Source of the DNA: Hansfordia pulvinata
Lineage: Eukaryota > Ascomycota > Sordariomycetes > Xylariales
DNA: 64,000 bases
Assembly (NCBI GenBank): GCA_006538405.1
Contig: BJKQ01000013.1
Span: forward strand, 1,302,001 to 1,366,000
Direction of reading: 5' to 3'
Made by a program: the position numbers and the translations under genes. Under the pieces are notes generated by a model that saw nothing but the letters and a program-made list of their open reading frames with translations, was not told the origin of the DNA and searched no databases. Positions 49,607-60,801 of this stretch are shown piece by piece (the stretch's first letter is position 1; every line of letters starts with the position of its first letter).

Positions 49607-51130
49607 ATGGGCTTTGAACCTCGGAGATTCGCCCTGGGCGATACCCCCTTGATCGAGGATCGCTCTGGGGCCGCCTGGGAGCCACTGTTCTGTGGCGGTT
49701 GCACTTTTGGGCCCGATTCGTTCTCCGCTGTGATGGCGAACTTCATCCGCAATCCCAATGTGAACTCTTCATGGCTCTTCCGCGCCGACGTGCTGTTCGA
49801 GACGCCTGTCGATACACTCAGCGGGGAAAGCCCAGAGGCCTACTCCCACGAGACGCGACTTGTCCAGTTCCAGGAATTCGACATGACAACCATTCTTGTG
49901 CGGAGATTGATCCCCCGGAATACGCAGCGGGACAACCCGCTGGAGCAAACATGCACGACATACCACGGCAAGGGCCCGGGCAGCACAACGAGATCCATGG
50001 TGGTGTACAAACCCCACGTCTCCTCCTCCTCCGAAATGCCCTTCTACCACCCCAACATTCAAGGGCTGGCGTTCCTGCACGAATGGAGCGAGGAGCGAGA
50101 ACAGGGCACTGTATCCATCCATTACCATTTTTACCCCGAGGTCGAGCGGTCAGAAAAGCTTGTCAGGACGGCTTTGCATCTACTGACGACCTTACATAAG
50201 CACGGCCAAGGGAAAAAAGAGGGCTATGTCAAGCGGGTGCATCATGACACCATCATCCCACAGATCACAGTACAGACAACGTACGCGCGCCTGAAGCAAA
50301 GATATGCGCGAGAGGTCATTGAATCGTGGGCGGAGGTGACAGATCCTGCGAAGCACGTGTTTGAGGATTTGGGCATCGCGGCATTCCTGATAGAGCTTTG
50401 GGCAGAGCTCTATAAGGAGATGCCATTTCCAGGCTTCGTTGACATTGGGTGTGGCAATGGCCTGTTGGTGTACATTCTACGACAGGAGGGATACAAAGGC
50501 TGGGGTTTCGACGCCAGAGAGCGCAAATCGTGGACCAACTACAACCGCGTGGGAGAAGCCGGGGCCGACGGGGGTGGTGCGTCTTCTGGTCGGCCTGCAC
50601 TGCGGAAGCACGTCTTGTACCCGGCGGTAATTCAGAAGACGCCGAGCACGTCGGAGGAGAAGAACGACGAGAAAGTCGCAGAGGAGCAAGACGGCGAGCT
50701 ACTCCACGACGGACTGTTCACGCAGGGGACCTTTATCATCTCAAACCACGCTGACGAGCTGACGCCTTGGACCCCCATTCTAGCCATGATATCGAGCTGT
50801 CCATTCATCATGATACCTTGCTGCAGTCATGATCTCACAGGGTCCAGATTCCGAGCGCCGGCGCCCAAGAAGCAGGGCAAGTCGGAATCGGCATACTCGT
50901 CGCTGGTGGAGTGGGTGACCCGGATCGCGGCAGACTGTGGGTGGGAGGTCGAGAGGGAGATGCTGCGAATCCCCAGCACGAGGAATACAGGGCTTGTGGG
51001 AAGACGACGACGCGAGAACGGATCACCAGCATTGTCGGTTGAGGAGGTGATTGAGAAGTACGGAGGGGCGGCAGGATATGGTGACAATGTCATGAAGCTG
51101 GCCAAAAGCTCGGCGCCGCGGGGTCACTGA
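49607..51130 (+). CDS. TRM44: tRNA (uracil-2'-O-)-methyltransferase TRM44
   Basis: A single exon of 507 aa. Trm44 makes 2'-O-methyluridine at position 44 of certain cytosolic tRNA-Ser. Family landmarks: the N-terminal ANFIRNPNVNSSWLFRADVL (about 45-64), FYHPNIQGLAFLHEW, the SAM-binding motif FVDIGCGNGLLVYIL (about 277-291), HADELTPWTPILA (about 381-393) and IPCCSHDLTGSRF (about 402-414). The family-like N-terminus MGFEPRRFALGDTPLIED begins at 49607; the frame is open further upstream but only from a GTG. The C-terminal part is Arg-rich and probably binds tRNA. It is the second tRNA-modification enzyme in the window, after TYW3, with no sign that the two are linked. Confidence 0.93.
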   Translation: MGFEPRRFALGDTPLIEDRSGAAWEPLFCGGCTFGPDSFSAVMANFIRNPNVNSSWLFRADVLFETPVDTLSGESPEAYSHETRLVQFQEFDMTTILVRRLIPRNTQRDNPLEQTCTTYHGKGPGSTTRSMVVYKPHVSSSSEMPFYHPNIQGLAFLHEWSEEREQGTVSIHYHFYPEVERSEKLVRTALHLLTTLHKHGQGKKEGYVKRVHHDTIIPQITVQTTYARLKQRYAREVIESWAEVTDPAKHVFEDLGIAAFLIELWAELYKEMPFPGFVDIGCGNGLLVYILRQEGYKGWGFDARERKSWTNYNRVGEAGADGGGASSGRPALRKHVLYPAVIQKTPSTSEEKNDEKVAEEQDGELLHDGLFTQGTFIISNHADELTPWTPILAMISSCPFIMIPCCSHDLTGSRFRAPAPKKQGKSESAYSSLVEWVTRIAADCGWEVEREMLRIPSTRNTGLVGRRRRENGSPALSVEEVIEKYGGAAGYGDNVMKLAKSSAPRGH

Positions 51131-51774
51131 TGGCCGCGCGAGCCGTTCCAGGGATCTGAATCATACATGGCTGTCACTTGACTTCGACGCTTTCATGACA
51201 ATGTCGGTCGACCAAAATGGATTCAGTCTTCAGAGCAAGAAGATTAGCACGTCAAGCTCCATTTGTCGCATTCGTGGAATAACAGCTCAGGTAATAAGTA
51301 CTTTGGTTAGGAGAGGGAACCCCACCACGAGGTCATCGCTACCGTAGGTTGGTAATTCTATGTCACTTTATCAGCGTGCCAGTGCACCAGTGCTCCCGAA
51401 TCCATGCTCGTACTCGTACTCTGGTGGTGCAATAGGGCGGGCGCGGCGTGGCTTCTTCGGGGGGCAAAGAGCGACCACCTGTCAGGACCTGACCTGGGAG
51501 AGTTGGTGGTACGTATCTTTGCTTACCCGCCAATTGCGTGTACGAGTAGCCCCAAGGGGGGCAGTTACAAGGGCGGGCACGCAATGGATGGCTGCGGTGC
51601 CAGGTACCTTCATCTACAGCAGGGGGAACTGAACACCTGGGCCGCTGCGCTGGAGGCTGTACTCGCGAAGCTTGGCCCAGGCACCAAGAGGGCGCCCTGA
51701 CAACACCTCATCTTCAACATCCTCCTCTCCACTTCCCGAGGTCGAGTTGCCGCCCCCCTCGCCCAAACGACACG
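51131..51774. other. Spacer between TRM44 and SEC21
   Basis: This holds the TRM44 3' UTR followed by the SEC21 promoter. TACGAGTA-type motifs are at 51411 and 51541. A CT-rich stretch precedes the SEC21 start. Confidence 0.6.
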
Positions 51775-54700
51775 ATGAGTTACGGGAAAAAAGACGAAGA
51801 TGCCGACCTTGGCCTTGTCAAGGTCGACCGTACTCAGGTCTTCCAGGAAGGTTGGTACATGCCCCTCGACGCCAATACCTGTTGCCTGCCGTCGTCTCCT
51901 TCACCGTCCCGTCACTCGCCTCCAGATATTGGTCGAATGGCCACAACCTCATCCGCACCCACGTGAAGCCCACACACCCGAGGCGCGCGCCAACTTGAGA
52001 AGAACGGCACACTGACACGCACTGAACCCCCACAGCCCGCCTCTTCAACAGCTCGCCAATCCAGCCCAGGAGGTGTCGCATCCTCCTGACCAAGATTGCC
52101 CTCCTCCTCTACACTGGTGACAAGTTTCCGACCAACGAAGCCACCACCCTGTTCTTCGGTATCTCAAAGCTGTTTCAGAACAAAGATGCCAGCCTACGGC
52201 AGATGGTTCACTTGGTCATTAAGGAGCTGGCGAGCTCCGCCGAGGATATCATCATGGTCACCAGCACCATCATGAAGGATACGGGAGGCAGCACCGACGC
52301 CATCTATCGCCCCAACGCCATTCGCGCCTTGTGCCGAATCATTGATGTATGACTGGTTGCTAAGACCCTCCCTGCCACCCATGCAACAGCTCTCGGTTAC
52401 TGACGCTACATGACGTGAACAGGCCACCACCGTACAGTCCATCGAGAGAGTCATGAAGACAGCCATCGTCGACAAGAACCCTTCCGTTTCCTCGGCCGCC
52501 CTAGTTTCCTCGTACCATCTGCTCCCCATCGCCAAGGATGTCGTTCGCCGCTGGCAGTCGGAGACCCAGGAGGCCGCTGCCTCATCCAAGTCGTCCTCTG
52601 GCCTGTCATTCGGTTTCTCCTCTTCCTCCGGCTCCCTGCCTGTCAACAACTCGACGATGACCCAGTACCACGCTATCGGCCTGCTCTACTCAATGCGCTC
52701 CCACGACCGCATGGCACTCGTCAAGATGGTCCAGCAATTCGGTGCCGCCGGAGCTGTCAAGAGCCCCGCTGCCATCGTCATGCTCGTGCGTCTCGCGGCC
52801 CAGCTCGCAGAAGAAGACCCCTCCCTGCGCCGCCCCATGATGCAGCTGCTCGACGGCTGGCTCCGGCACAAGAGTGAGATGGTCAACTTTGAAGCAGCGA
52901 AGGCCATCTGCGACATGCGCGACGTCTCGGACCACGAGGTCACGCAGGCAGTTCACGTTCTCCAGCTCTTCCTCTCCTCGCCGCGCGCCGTCACCAAATT
53001 CGCCGCCCTCCGAATCCTGCATAACTTTGCCTCCTTCAAGCCTTCGGCTGTCAATGTTTGCAACCCCGATATTGAGGCCCTCATCTCCAACTCGAACCGC
53101 TCCATCGCGACTTTCGCCATCACCACGCTGCTCAAGACCGGCAACGAGGCCAGCGTTGACCGCCTCATGAAACAGATTTCGGGCTTCATGGCTGAGATCA
53201 CTGACGAGTTCAAGATCACCATCGTCGAGGCCATTCGCACTCTTTGCCTTAAGTTCCCCTCCAAGCAAGCCGCTATGCTCGCCTTTCTCTCGGGTATTTT
53301 GCGTGACGAGGGCGGCTACGACTTTAAGCGAGCCGTTGTGGAGAGCATGTTCGATCTCATCAAGTTCGTCCCCGATTCGAAGGAGGATGCTCTTGCCCAT
53401 CTGTGTGAGTTTATCGAGGACTGCGAATTCACAAAGCTGGCCGTTCGGATCCTGCACCTTCTCGGTCTCGAGGGGCCCAAGACCTCCCAACCCACCAAGT
53501 ACATCCGCTATATCTACAACCGGGTCGTTCTCGAAAATGCGATTGTGCGTGCTGCTGCCGTCACGGCTCTCGCCAAGTTCGGGGTGGGACAAAAGGACCC
53601 TGAAGTCAAGCGTAGCGTCGACGTCTTGCTCACTCGATGCCTGGACGATGTCGACGATGAGGTTCGCGACCGTGCTGCGCTCAATTTGAGGCTTATGCAT
53701 GAGGAGGACGACATGGGCGAGCGATTCATCAAGAATGGTATGTTATTTCCCTCCAGCATTAGTATCTTGTCCTCTAACAGCCTCTACAGAGAGCATGTTC
53801 TCACTGCCCTTCTTTGAGCACCAGCTCGTCATGTACGTCACTTCGGACGACAAGTCGGCCTTTGACTCTCCCTTCGACATCAGCAACATTCCCGTCGTCA
53901 CCCGTGAGCAAGCCGACGCCGAGGACCGCACCAAGAAGCTCACTGCCACCACACCGTCTCTCAAGCCCCCTAAGGCTGGTCCGACGAAGACTCCTCAAAC
54001 TGGTGCTGAGGCCCAGGCTTCTGCCGCTGCCGCTGCTGCAAAGGTTGCCGAGGAGCTCATGTCCGTTCCTGATTTCAAGGAATTCGGCGGCGTTCTCAAG
54101 TCATCTCCTGTGGTTGAGCTCACAGAGGCTGAAACTGAATACGTCGTGACTGTTGTTAAACACATCTTCAAGGAACACGTCGTCCTTCAGTACGAGGTCA
54201 AGAACACCCTGCCAGACACTGTGCTCGAACAAGTATCTGTCATTGCCACACCTTCTGACGATGAAGAGCTTGAGGAGGCATTCATTCTCCAAGCCGACAA
54301 GCTTTCCACCGAGGAGCCTGGCAAGGTATACGTCGCGTTCAAGAAGACTAACGGCGAGGAATCAATGCCCACAAGCTCTTTCTCCAACATTCTTAAGTTC
54401 ACCAGCAAGGAGATCGACCCCTCGACTGGCGAACCGGAGGACACGGGCTACGATGACGAATACGAGGTGGGCGACTTTGACCTGGCTGGTAGCGACTACG
54501 TCATTCCTACCTACGCGGGCAACTTCAACCACATCTGGGAGGCTGTAGGTGCCTCTGGCGAGGAGGCTTCCGAGACGCTGCAGCTCTCGGGAATGAGCAG
54601 CATCGCAGGTAAGGCCCCGTTCTATTCTACATGTTCCCCTTTCCACGGTATCGAGACGACCCTAACACGAATTCTACAGATGCTACGGAACAACTTTCTA

Positions 54701-54912
54701 AGGCGCTCTCGTTACAGCCCTTGGAGGGCACTGATGTGCCAGTGAACTCGACGACACACCAACTCAAACTACTTGGCAAGACCGTCGGCGGTGGCAAGGT
54801 GGTTGCCAACATTCGTATGGCTTACTCGGCCAAGTCGGGTGTCACGACAAAGATTGTCGTGCGCAGCGAGGAGGAGAACGTTGCGGCCATGGTGGTGGCG
54901 TCGGTGGCGTAA
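51775..54912 (+). CDS. SEC21: Coatomer subunit gamma
   Basis: Five exons, 51775-51850, 52036-52346, 52423-53737, 53790-54608 and 54680-54912, give 917 aa, the normal length. Gamma-COP is part of the F-subcomplex of COPI, which coats retrograde Golgi-to-ER vesicles and binds Arf1 and dilysine cargo. Landmarks: MSYGKKDEDADLGLVKVDR, the adaptin-type helical repeat trunk (FFGISKLFQNKDASLRQMV, STDAIYRPNAIRALCRI, ESMFSLPFFEHQLVMYVTSD), an Ala/Thr/Pro-rich hinge (about 600-640), and the C-terminal appendage with EYVVTVVKHIFKEHVVLQYE and the beta-sandwich tail. All splice phases agree. Intron 1 (185 nt) is the longest. The start ATG has A at -3. Confidence 0.96.
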
Positions 54913-56061
54913 ATGAAAGCACTGAAGGCAGGAATAACATGACAATATTTGGGAGGGAGGCGTTTCACCTGCTACGCAAAATGTAGACCAGCGAGAGAAA
55001 GTGTCTTGGTTTTGATTGCTTTCCCCGATTCTTGTTTTATTGATTACCTGCAATTCTTGGGGTCACGACTCGCCCATGTCAACGCACGTATGGGTCGTAA
55101 AGGGTCCATACCCACAGTGCCTGCCTAGATGCGCAAGTATAGAAACTTGTGGTTGATTTGAGACGTGTCATCGCTGGACTATATCCAGCAGCTTGCCAAA
55201 TGCTCATGAACCAAAAAAAATGATCCCAGGGGCACTACTAGTATGAAAGGTGTGCCCGAATCTACCTGCTGTCTTTTAAGTGCTTCACGCGCATTGCAAG
55301 CCCCGCAATGCGATTATCGAACTCCGAAGCACTCGGCATGGCTGAACGACCACATGGGCCCGTTAGTCGTCCTCCCGTAGCGATTGCATTGGGTGTACTT
55401 CGAGGTGCCGTTCCTTTTCGTTCAGGGCATTGTTAGTCAAGACGGCAAATCAAAACAGTACTGCACGATGGTATGTATTTGAGAGAAAGCGATATCGTTT
55501 TAGTAAAATAAAGCTGGTAGGATAAAAAAGCCCAGGCCTTTGTGGAAACTTGATAGATTACTACAAACCGTCAATTGGATGAGCGACTGACCCTTTACGT
55601 CATGGTCTTCGTTGAAATCATTGAAACAACCCCATAGTGATGTTGGCAGTAATTCGGCACGCTCGGTCGTCTATTTCATCCATGATGCGGACCTTTTTGA
55701 TTGCACAGAGAAGTCTTCGACTGATTCTATGCTCTACCAAACCAAGCAATGGAACGAGCCCCGGCCTGGTCGAAGATAGACACCGACCGACAAACAGTGG
55801 CTAACAGAAGGGGGCCGATAGGCCTCGACGTGTATACAAATATAAATGGGCGATGGGTAGCCCGGGGTATACATATGAAGGAGAGAAGGGAAAGGCTGTG
55901 AAAGCCATATCTGGTACCAAGACATTACACAATAAGTTTTCATCCACAAAGTGGTGTAAGGGAAATGATGAGACGCTAAGCAAAGTATCGTATGCCCGGG
56001 AGGGGCGAGATATCGTAAATAGAAAAGACTCTTTGGAAGCAGATCATGTCCTCAAGAGTAT
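54913..56061. other. Spacer between convergent SEC21 and ERF2 genes
   Basis: Two 3' UTRs meet here. The middle (55440-55600) is more AT-rich than its surroundings. No gene is seen. Confidence 0.6.
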
Positions 56062-58092
56062 TCATCGGGGCATGGGTGCCGCACTGCTGGTGCGCAATGT
56101 ATTAGGTCCTTGGAAGCCGGGCGTGCCGGCCGGTCGTACAGTCTGCATCTCCACATCTTGGCCTGTCCTAGCCGCGGGGCCGTGGGCCTTGGTGCGTGTC
56201 GACCCCAGTCGCTGATCGCCGACCTCGAAGCGATCCTTGAACTGGTAGTATGTGGGAGGACGTGGACGACACAGAACGACAAGCCAATTCTTGACCCAGC
56301 TGCCCTGGGTGAAGGCGCGGAAACGATCCTGCTTTAAAAACTTCTGCGAGTTGAGAAACTCTCTGGTAGTCTCACCTCGAGCCACAAGGAAAATGTGGTA
56401 ACCGAAGAGGGCCGCAGGGTATGCAAAGGCCAGCAGGCAATAGATAACCATGGCGAAAGGAACACGGTTTTGGTCGATAGACTTTGAAACAGTGATGTTC
56501 TTCTGCCTGGCTTCCAGAATGATCTGGCCGAGAGAAGCAGCGAAAATGTAGAGCGCGCAGATGGCGGCCGTGGTCATGAAAGTGAAAAAATAGCGATAGT
56601 TGCGCCTGCCAACGCAGTTATTGAGCCAGACGCAGTGGTGGTCTTGGGTCTCGATGCAGTTGTCGCAGAGACGACAGTGATGGGCTCGAGGGGGGCGCCA
56701 GATTTGGCATGTCTTGCAGTACTTTGTCGGAACCTCCATGGCAGCATGTGTTGACTCGGCAGACTTGATAAGAGTCCAGTCATTCGTGGACGGCCCGACG
56801 CGCAAAGGGTCCTCGTCCTCAGCGGCCGGCGGAAAACGGTGCAGGTTGCGTGGCAGGATTCCAGGGTCGGAGCTGGACGCATGCAGAAAAGAGGAGAAAC
56901 AAATGTAGAACAGATAGGCGAAGATAATGGGCACTGCCGGGGAGGTGTTGTACCAGAGATAGGGCGCGGAAAACGCGAAGAAAAGAGCACCTGGAAGGAG
57001 GACAAGAAACCCGGTGGCCAGGTTCACAGGGCGGTGACGAGTGTTCTGCAGGCGGCCACCAAGGTAAAAGGACGTGTTGCCCTCAAAATACTCGTAGTTG
57101 CGGCCATCGGTAACGCGAGGCGCCTTGGATGCCGAGGGATCTTGGTTGCCCGCCCTGCGCCTTTCCTTTTCGGCAGCGGCGGCAAGCTGGGGGGTCGAAG
57201 CCCCGGAAGAGAGCTTCTCGTGGCCTTGGTTGCTGCGATGACTGTCGGAAGCATCGCCGCGATTTCGCATGAAACTAGACCGGAACGATCGGGGAGACTT
57301 GATGGGACTGGGCAGATTGGTGCTGTTGCGGTACGTTTTGGACTTGTCGACGTTGACACAGAGGCCGGCGTCGTCAGCCTTCTGGCGATGCAAGGGTCGA
57401 ACACTGTCGGTGAGGCTCCCAGCTGGATAATGTCCACCAGTAGGGCTGGTGTTGGTGGTGATGCGGTCGTAGTTGTCGTGATCGGTCATTTGAGTGCCAC
57501 GCGAAGGGGCAGAACGCTGGTCGTGCTCGGTGACAGCCTGGTGAGTAAAGCCAGCGGGCGCAGTCCCGGAGACAGAGGGCGCAGTAGAAGCAGGGGCTGC
57601 ATGGGAGACAGAGGGCGCGGCGGCGGCGGCGGCAGCAGCGGCAGCGTCGGCGGCAAGCGAAGTAGAGGCGCTGATAGGGCGATGATGAGACGGTGCCGGT
57701 GGCTCTTGATCGCGTTCCTCTCGATCGAGGTCCATGCTGATGCGGTGCTGTTGGGTCATGGTTGGGGGGCGTTGAGCAGCGGCACCGCGCTGGGCCTGGA
57801 GCTTCTGGGAGCTCATGGGACGGAAGAAGGCGTTGGAAGTGAGAGAGGGCACGTGGCTACGGCTGGTTGCGCTGGGGGGGCGGGCTGCGGTGGAGGTGCC
57901 GGGGTTGGTGTTCTGCAGATTGCGACGGGTGGTGGTTGACTGAGACCAGGCGCCGCGCGAGGAGATGGCGGTGCGAGATGTTCCGGGTCGCGAATCGGAG
58001 TGCAGGCCGCTGCGACGGTTGTGGTTACGGGAATGATCGCGGGGAGGGGATGTGGGCTCGTTGTCGCCATCTTGAGACGCAATATCGGTCAT
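56062..58092 (-). CDS. ERF2: DHHC palmitoyltransferase, ERF2 type
   Basis: A single exon of 676 aa. The enzyme S-palmitoylates proteins such as Ras at the ER/Golgi; in yeast it works with Erf4/Shr5. The first 340 residues are Ser/Pro/Ala/Arg-rich and disordered, including a ten-alanine run near 150-160. Then YEYFEGNTSFYLGGRLQNT, two hydrophobic segments (FLVLLPGALFFAF and VPIIFAYLFYICF), the cysteine-rich domain KYCKTCQIWRPPRAHHC with CRLCDNCIETQDHHC (catalytic DHHC at 484-487), and two more hydrophobic segments around FFTFMTTAAICALYIF and VIYCLLAFAYPAALF. TTRE (about 575) matches the TTxE motif. The N-terminal tail is long for the family, as is usual in filamentous fungi. The ATG at 58092 is the first in frame. 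Confidence 0.94.
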   Translation of the reverse strand: MTDIASQDGDNEPTSPPRDHSRNHNRRSGLHSDSRPGTSRTAISSRGAWSQSTTTRRNLQNTNPGTSTAARPPSATSRSHVPSLTSNAFFRPMSSQKLQAQRGAAAQRPPTMTQQHRISMDLDREERDQEPPAPSHHRPISASTSLAADAAAAAAAAAAPSVSHAAPASTAPSVSGTAPAGFTHQAVTEHDQRSAPSRGTQMTDHDNYDRITTNTSPTGGHYPAGSLTDSVRPLHRQKADDAGLCVNVDKSKTYRNSTNLPSPIKSPRSFRSSFMRNRGDASDSHRSNQGHEKLSSGASTPQLAAAAEKERRRAGNQDPSASKAPRVTDGRNYEYFEGNTSFYLGGRLQNTRHRPVNLATGFLVLLPGALFFAFSAPYLWYNTSPAVPIIFAYLFYICFSSFLHASSSDPGILPRNLHRFPPAAEDEDPLRVGPSTNDWTLIKSAESTHAAMEVPTKYCKTCQIWRPPRAHHCRLCDNCIETQDHHCVWLNNCVGRRNYRYFFTFMTTAAICALYIFAASLGQIILEARQKNITVSKSIDQNRVPFAMVIYCLLAFAYPAALFGYHIFLVARGETTREFLNSQKFLKQDRFRAFTQGSWVKNWLVVLCRPRPPTYYQFKDRFEVGDQRLGSTRTKAHGPAARTGQDVEMQTVRPAGTPGFQGPNTLRTSSAAPMPR

Positions 58093-60801
58093 TCGGGACG
58101 AGATGATGCTCGGAGGCCCGGCAGGAAAGCGGGCCGGGGGAGGTCGTTGATGTTGTCATGGTCGGGGGCGCCCGAAGGCCCGAGGGACGCCATGACAGGG
58201 CGGGTGGGCGGCTCAGACGGTTGCGGCGGCGATGGTTTCGGGGCCAGCCAGTTCTGGGGTCGATGCGCGAGACGATTGGCCACAAATGGTCCGTGATGTG
58301 CTGTTGTATGCTATGTATGTTTGAAGGTCTGTGGCGCTATATCTATGGCATGTCTCGGCGTGCGTCGAGAGGACGATCGAGGACAGATGGTGGAAGAGTG
58401 AGATGCCCAGCAGGGTCCGGCGCGTCTAGTTAGGTAAGGAGCGTGGGAGGGTCGGTCGGAACGTGGCGGTGATAAGAGCGACGATGGCGACGGTGACGGC
58501 GAGCAGAGACGGGAGAGAGAGAGGATATAGGTCGAGTGGCCTTGGGACGATGGCACGGACGGCAAGGCCCGCAGCGGAGGCACGGAGCGCCAGGCGGAAT
58601 GGCAGAGTTGATGAACAGATAGATATGAATGATTGGAGAATGGGCAGGATGGGATAGAACAAATGATGGGACGGGGGGGCGTAGGGGAGTCGGCCAACAA
58701 TCGAGCTGGCAGGCAGAGATGGGGCCGTGCCTGGATTGTGGTGGAGGTACGAGTAGGCCGGGCTGCAAGTGTGCGTGCGTGATGGACGTCTACTCGTACT
58801 TTTAGTTAGGTACTCACGCGGTGTACGAAATCAGCTGCGCGCCTACTCTTGAGAGTACTTGGGTATTTGCAGGTGAGCGCGCACGTAATTTCGTACACCG
58901 CGTGGTACTCGTACTCACAACCAAGGCAGGTTGTTGGCTGGAATTGCATGCAGGGGCGCACGACAGGGCAAAAGGTGGCGTGGGCAGCACGGGCAGGTAG
59001 GTGGTCGCTGGGGCGTGCGCGACTGGTGACTGGTTGGCTGGTCTCCAACGATGGGCGGCTAGCCTTTCAATAGTCTTTGCTTATTGCTGCTGGTCGGCAC
59101 GGCCAGCTGGCTTTGTCACGCGTGCTCTAGGAGACTGACGAAGACACTTGTTGCTCAGAACGGCTGGTGATGCTTGATGAGAGAAGAGAAGAAGATTGAT
59201 GCGAGAGCGACTTGAAATGACGCCAGCGAGAGGATCCCTCGTCAATCCATGCATGCGATACCGATGAGCGCGGCGGAGCAGTGGTAGAGGATGAGGGGTA
59301 GGAAAAGAGAGTCTCTTCGTGTGCGAGTACAAAACAGCTACAACTCCATCATGAGGGCACGAGTAAGGAGGTCACTGATGAAAGCGAACAGGGCTACTCG
59401 TAACTGGAGGGGAAGCTCGAGGAGAGGAGAAAAAGACCAAGAAAAAAAAGCAAAATAGGGGTGGAAGCGATTTTCCAGTTTCTCACGCCACCTCCATGTG
59501 TGCGGGTATTCTCTTCCCCAGTACTGGGTACGCGAGTTTTGGCTGGCTGGTTAGCTCATTTCTACAGGACCTCACAGGCTCTTCCGGCGGTGAAGGTATC
59601 GTCGAAAACTGACACTCGCGTCCAGGACATCAATAATAAACAGCCGAAAGGTCGCTGATGGAGGCTGTCCAGACCCCAAACGCGTCCCGTCGCGGCCAGA
59701 TGCCAGAGTTTAATCTTAATCCGCATAGCCAATCCTTCCACTTGGTAGAGAGATCCGCCCACCCGCCTTCCAAGTACGTGTACTCGTCCCTGAGGTAGGG
59801 ATGACATGCGTGTGCTCGTACTCGTACGAGTGTTCCGGCCAGCGGATACCTACCCAGAACCTACCGTACCTATTCGTAGGTACTCACAGACAATTCGCCA
59901 GGTCAGGCTTGGGGTACCGCGATCTCATTGATAAAGCCTATGCTGAAGCCGGGAGGCTCACCGTCATTTTCTATTAGAATAGGACTCATTGAATCGCTTC
60001 AGGACTGGTAGACGCATCTCGCAGGGGGGAATTTACGGTCCGCATTGAAAGTAGATGGTCTAGTACTGCAGACTAAACACCACACGCGCCCGCACGCATA
60101 GTACTCGTACGCACCGATTTACTCGTGTCCACTGTAATAGGAAAGAGTGGAGGTACGTAAGTAGGTACTGATATAAGCAACCCGATTGCGACCTTTGATA
60201 TTCATAAATAAACGTGAAGTTCCAGCACATGTGCAGCTGAAAGTCTGCGCCAGTCATTTGCCGAAGCTCTTGTATGTCCAACCCGGGCGTCTTCGCACTG
60301 ATCAATTCACATCGTGACAGAGTGATGCTTCAGGCAACCACACAAGGCAAGCAGCATGCTGTCTGTTATCGACCCGGTGCTGCGTGGATCGGTGGTGTGG
60401 CGCTCATGAGCCGCATTCAGTTGAATTGGCCAATCAATTCCCACTCCTGCAGCCTGACCACTCCTGCCAACTCCCTGAGGCCGCTGGCAAGCCACCCTGG
60501 CCCACTTCGGTCCAGTTGAAGGCTGTGGCCCCTTGGATGTGTTTAAGTACTGAGGACATGCCCAGCTCACCTATTGATGTGGACGTAGTGCGAGAATGAC
60601 ACGTACCCAGAACCTTATCCATCGCCTGTGGCTGATGCTGCCGGGCCGCCCGCAAATCAAATCGACCCGTCGGCCAGCCTGACTTTACTCTGGGTCGCAT
60701 GCAATCGAACCACTGACTTGCTGCCTCTCCATCACCACCAACAATCAAGCCTTCCATCACCCACGACGCCGACGACCACCACTGCTGCTCACCTCGTCAA
60801 C
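58093..60801. other. Divergent spacer between ERF2 and the small mitochondrial gene
   Basis: This holds the ERF2 promoter and leader, a long inverted repeat at 58815-58904, and TACGAGTA-type motifs at 58748, 58791, 58906, 59819 and 60102. No gene is supported. Confidence 0.6.
58815..58904. repeat. Long inverted repeat (hairpin)
   Basis: The arm CACGCGGTGTACGAAAT at 58815-58831 is matched by its exact reverse complement at 58888-58904. Inside the perfect 17-bp arms the pairing continues imperfectly (TGCGCGC against GCGCGCA), leaving a short loop that itself holds the palindrome ACTCTTGAGAGT. TACGAGTA-type motifs lie on both sides (58791 and 58906). It could be a small MITE-like element or a cruciform regulatory site. 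Confidence 0.85.

Noticed and set aside
49431..49652. Short frame starting MDAVLRFPADLISEHHHQPW
   Set aside because: It looks orderly, but the TRM44 family N-terminus starts in another frame at 49607, and no donor site joins the two convincingly.
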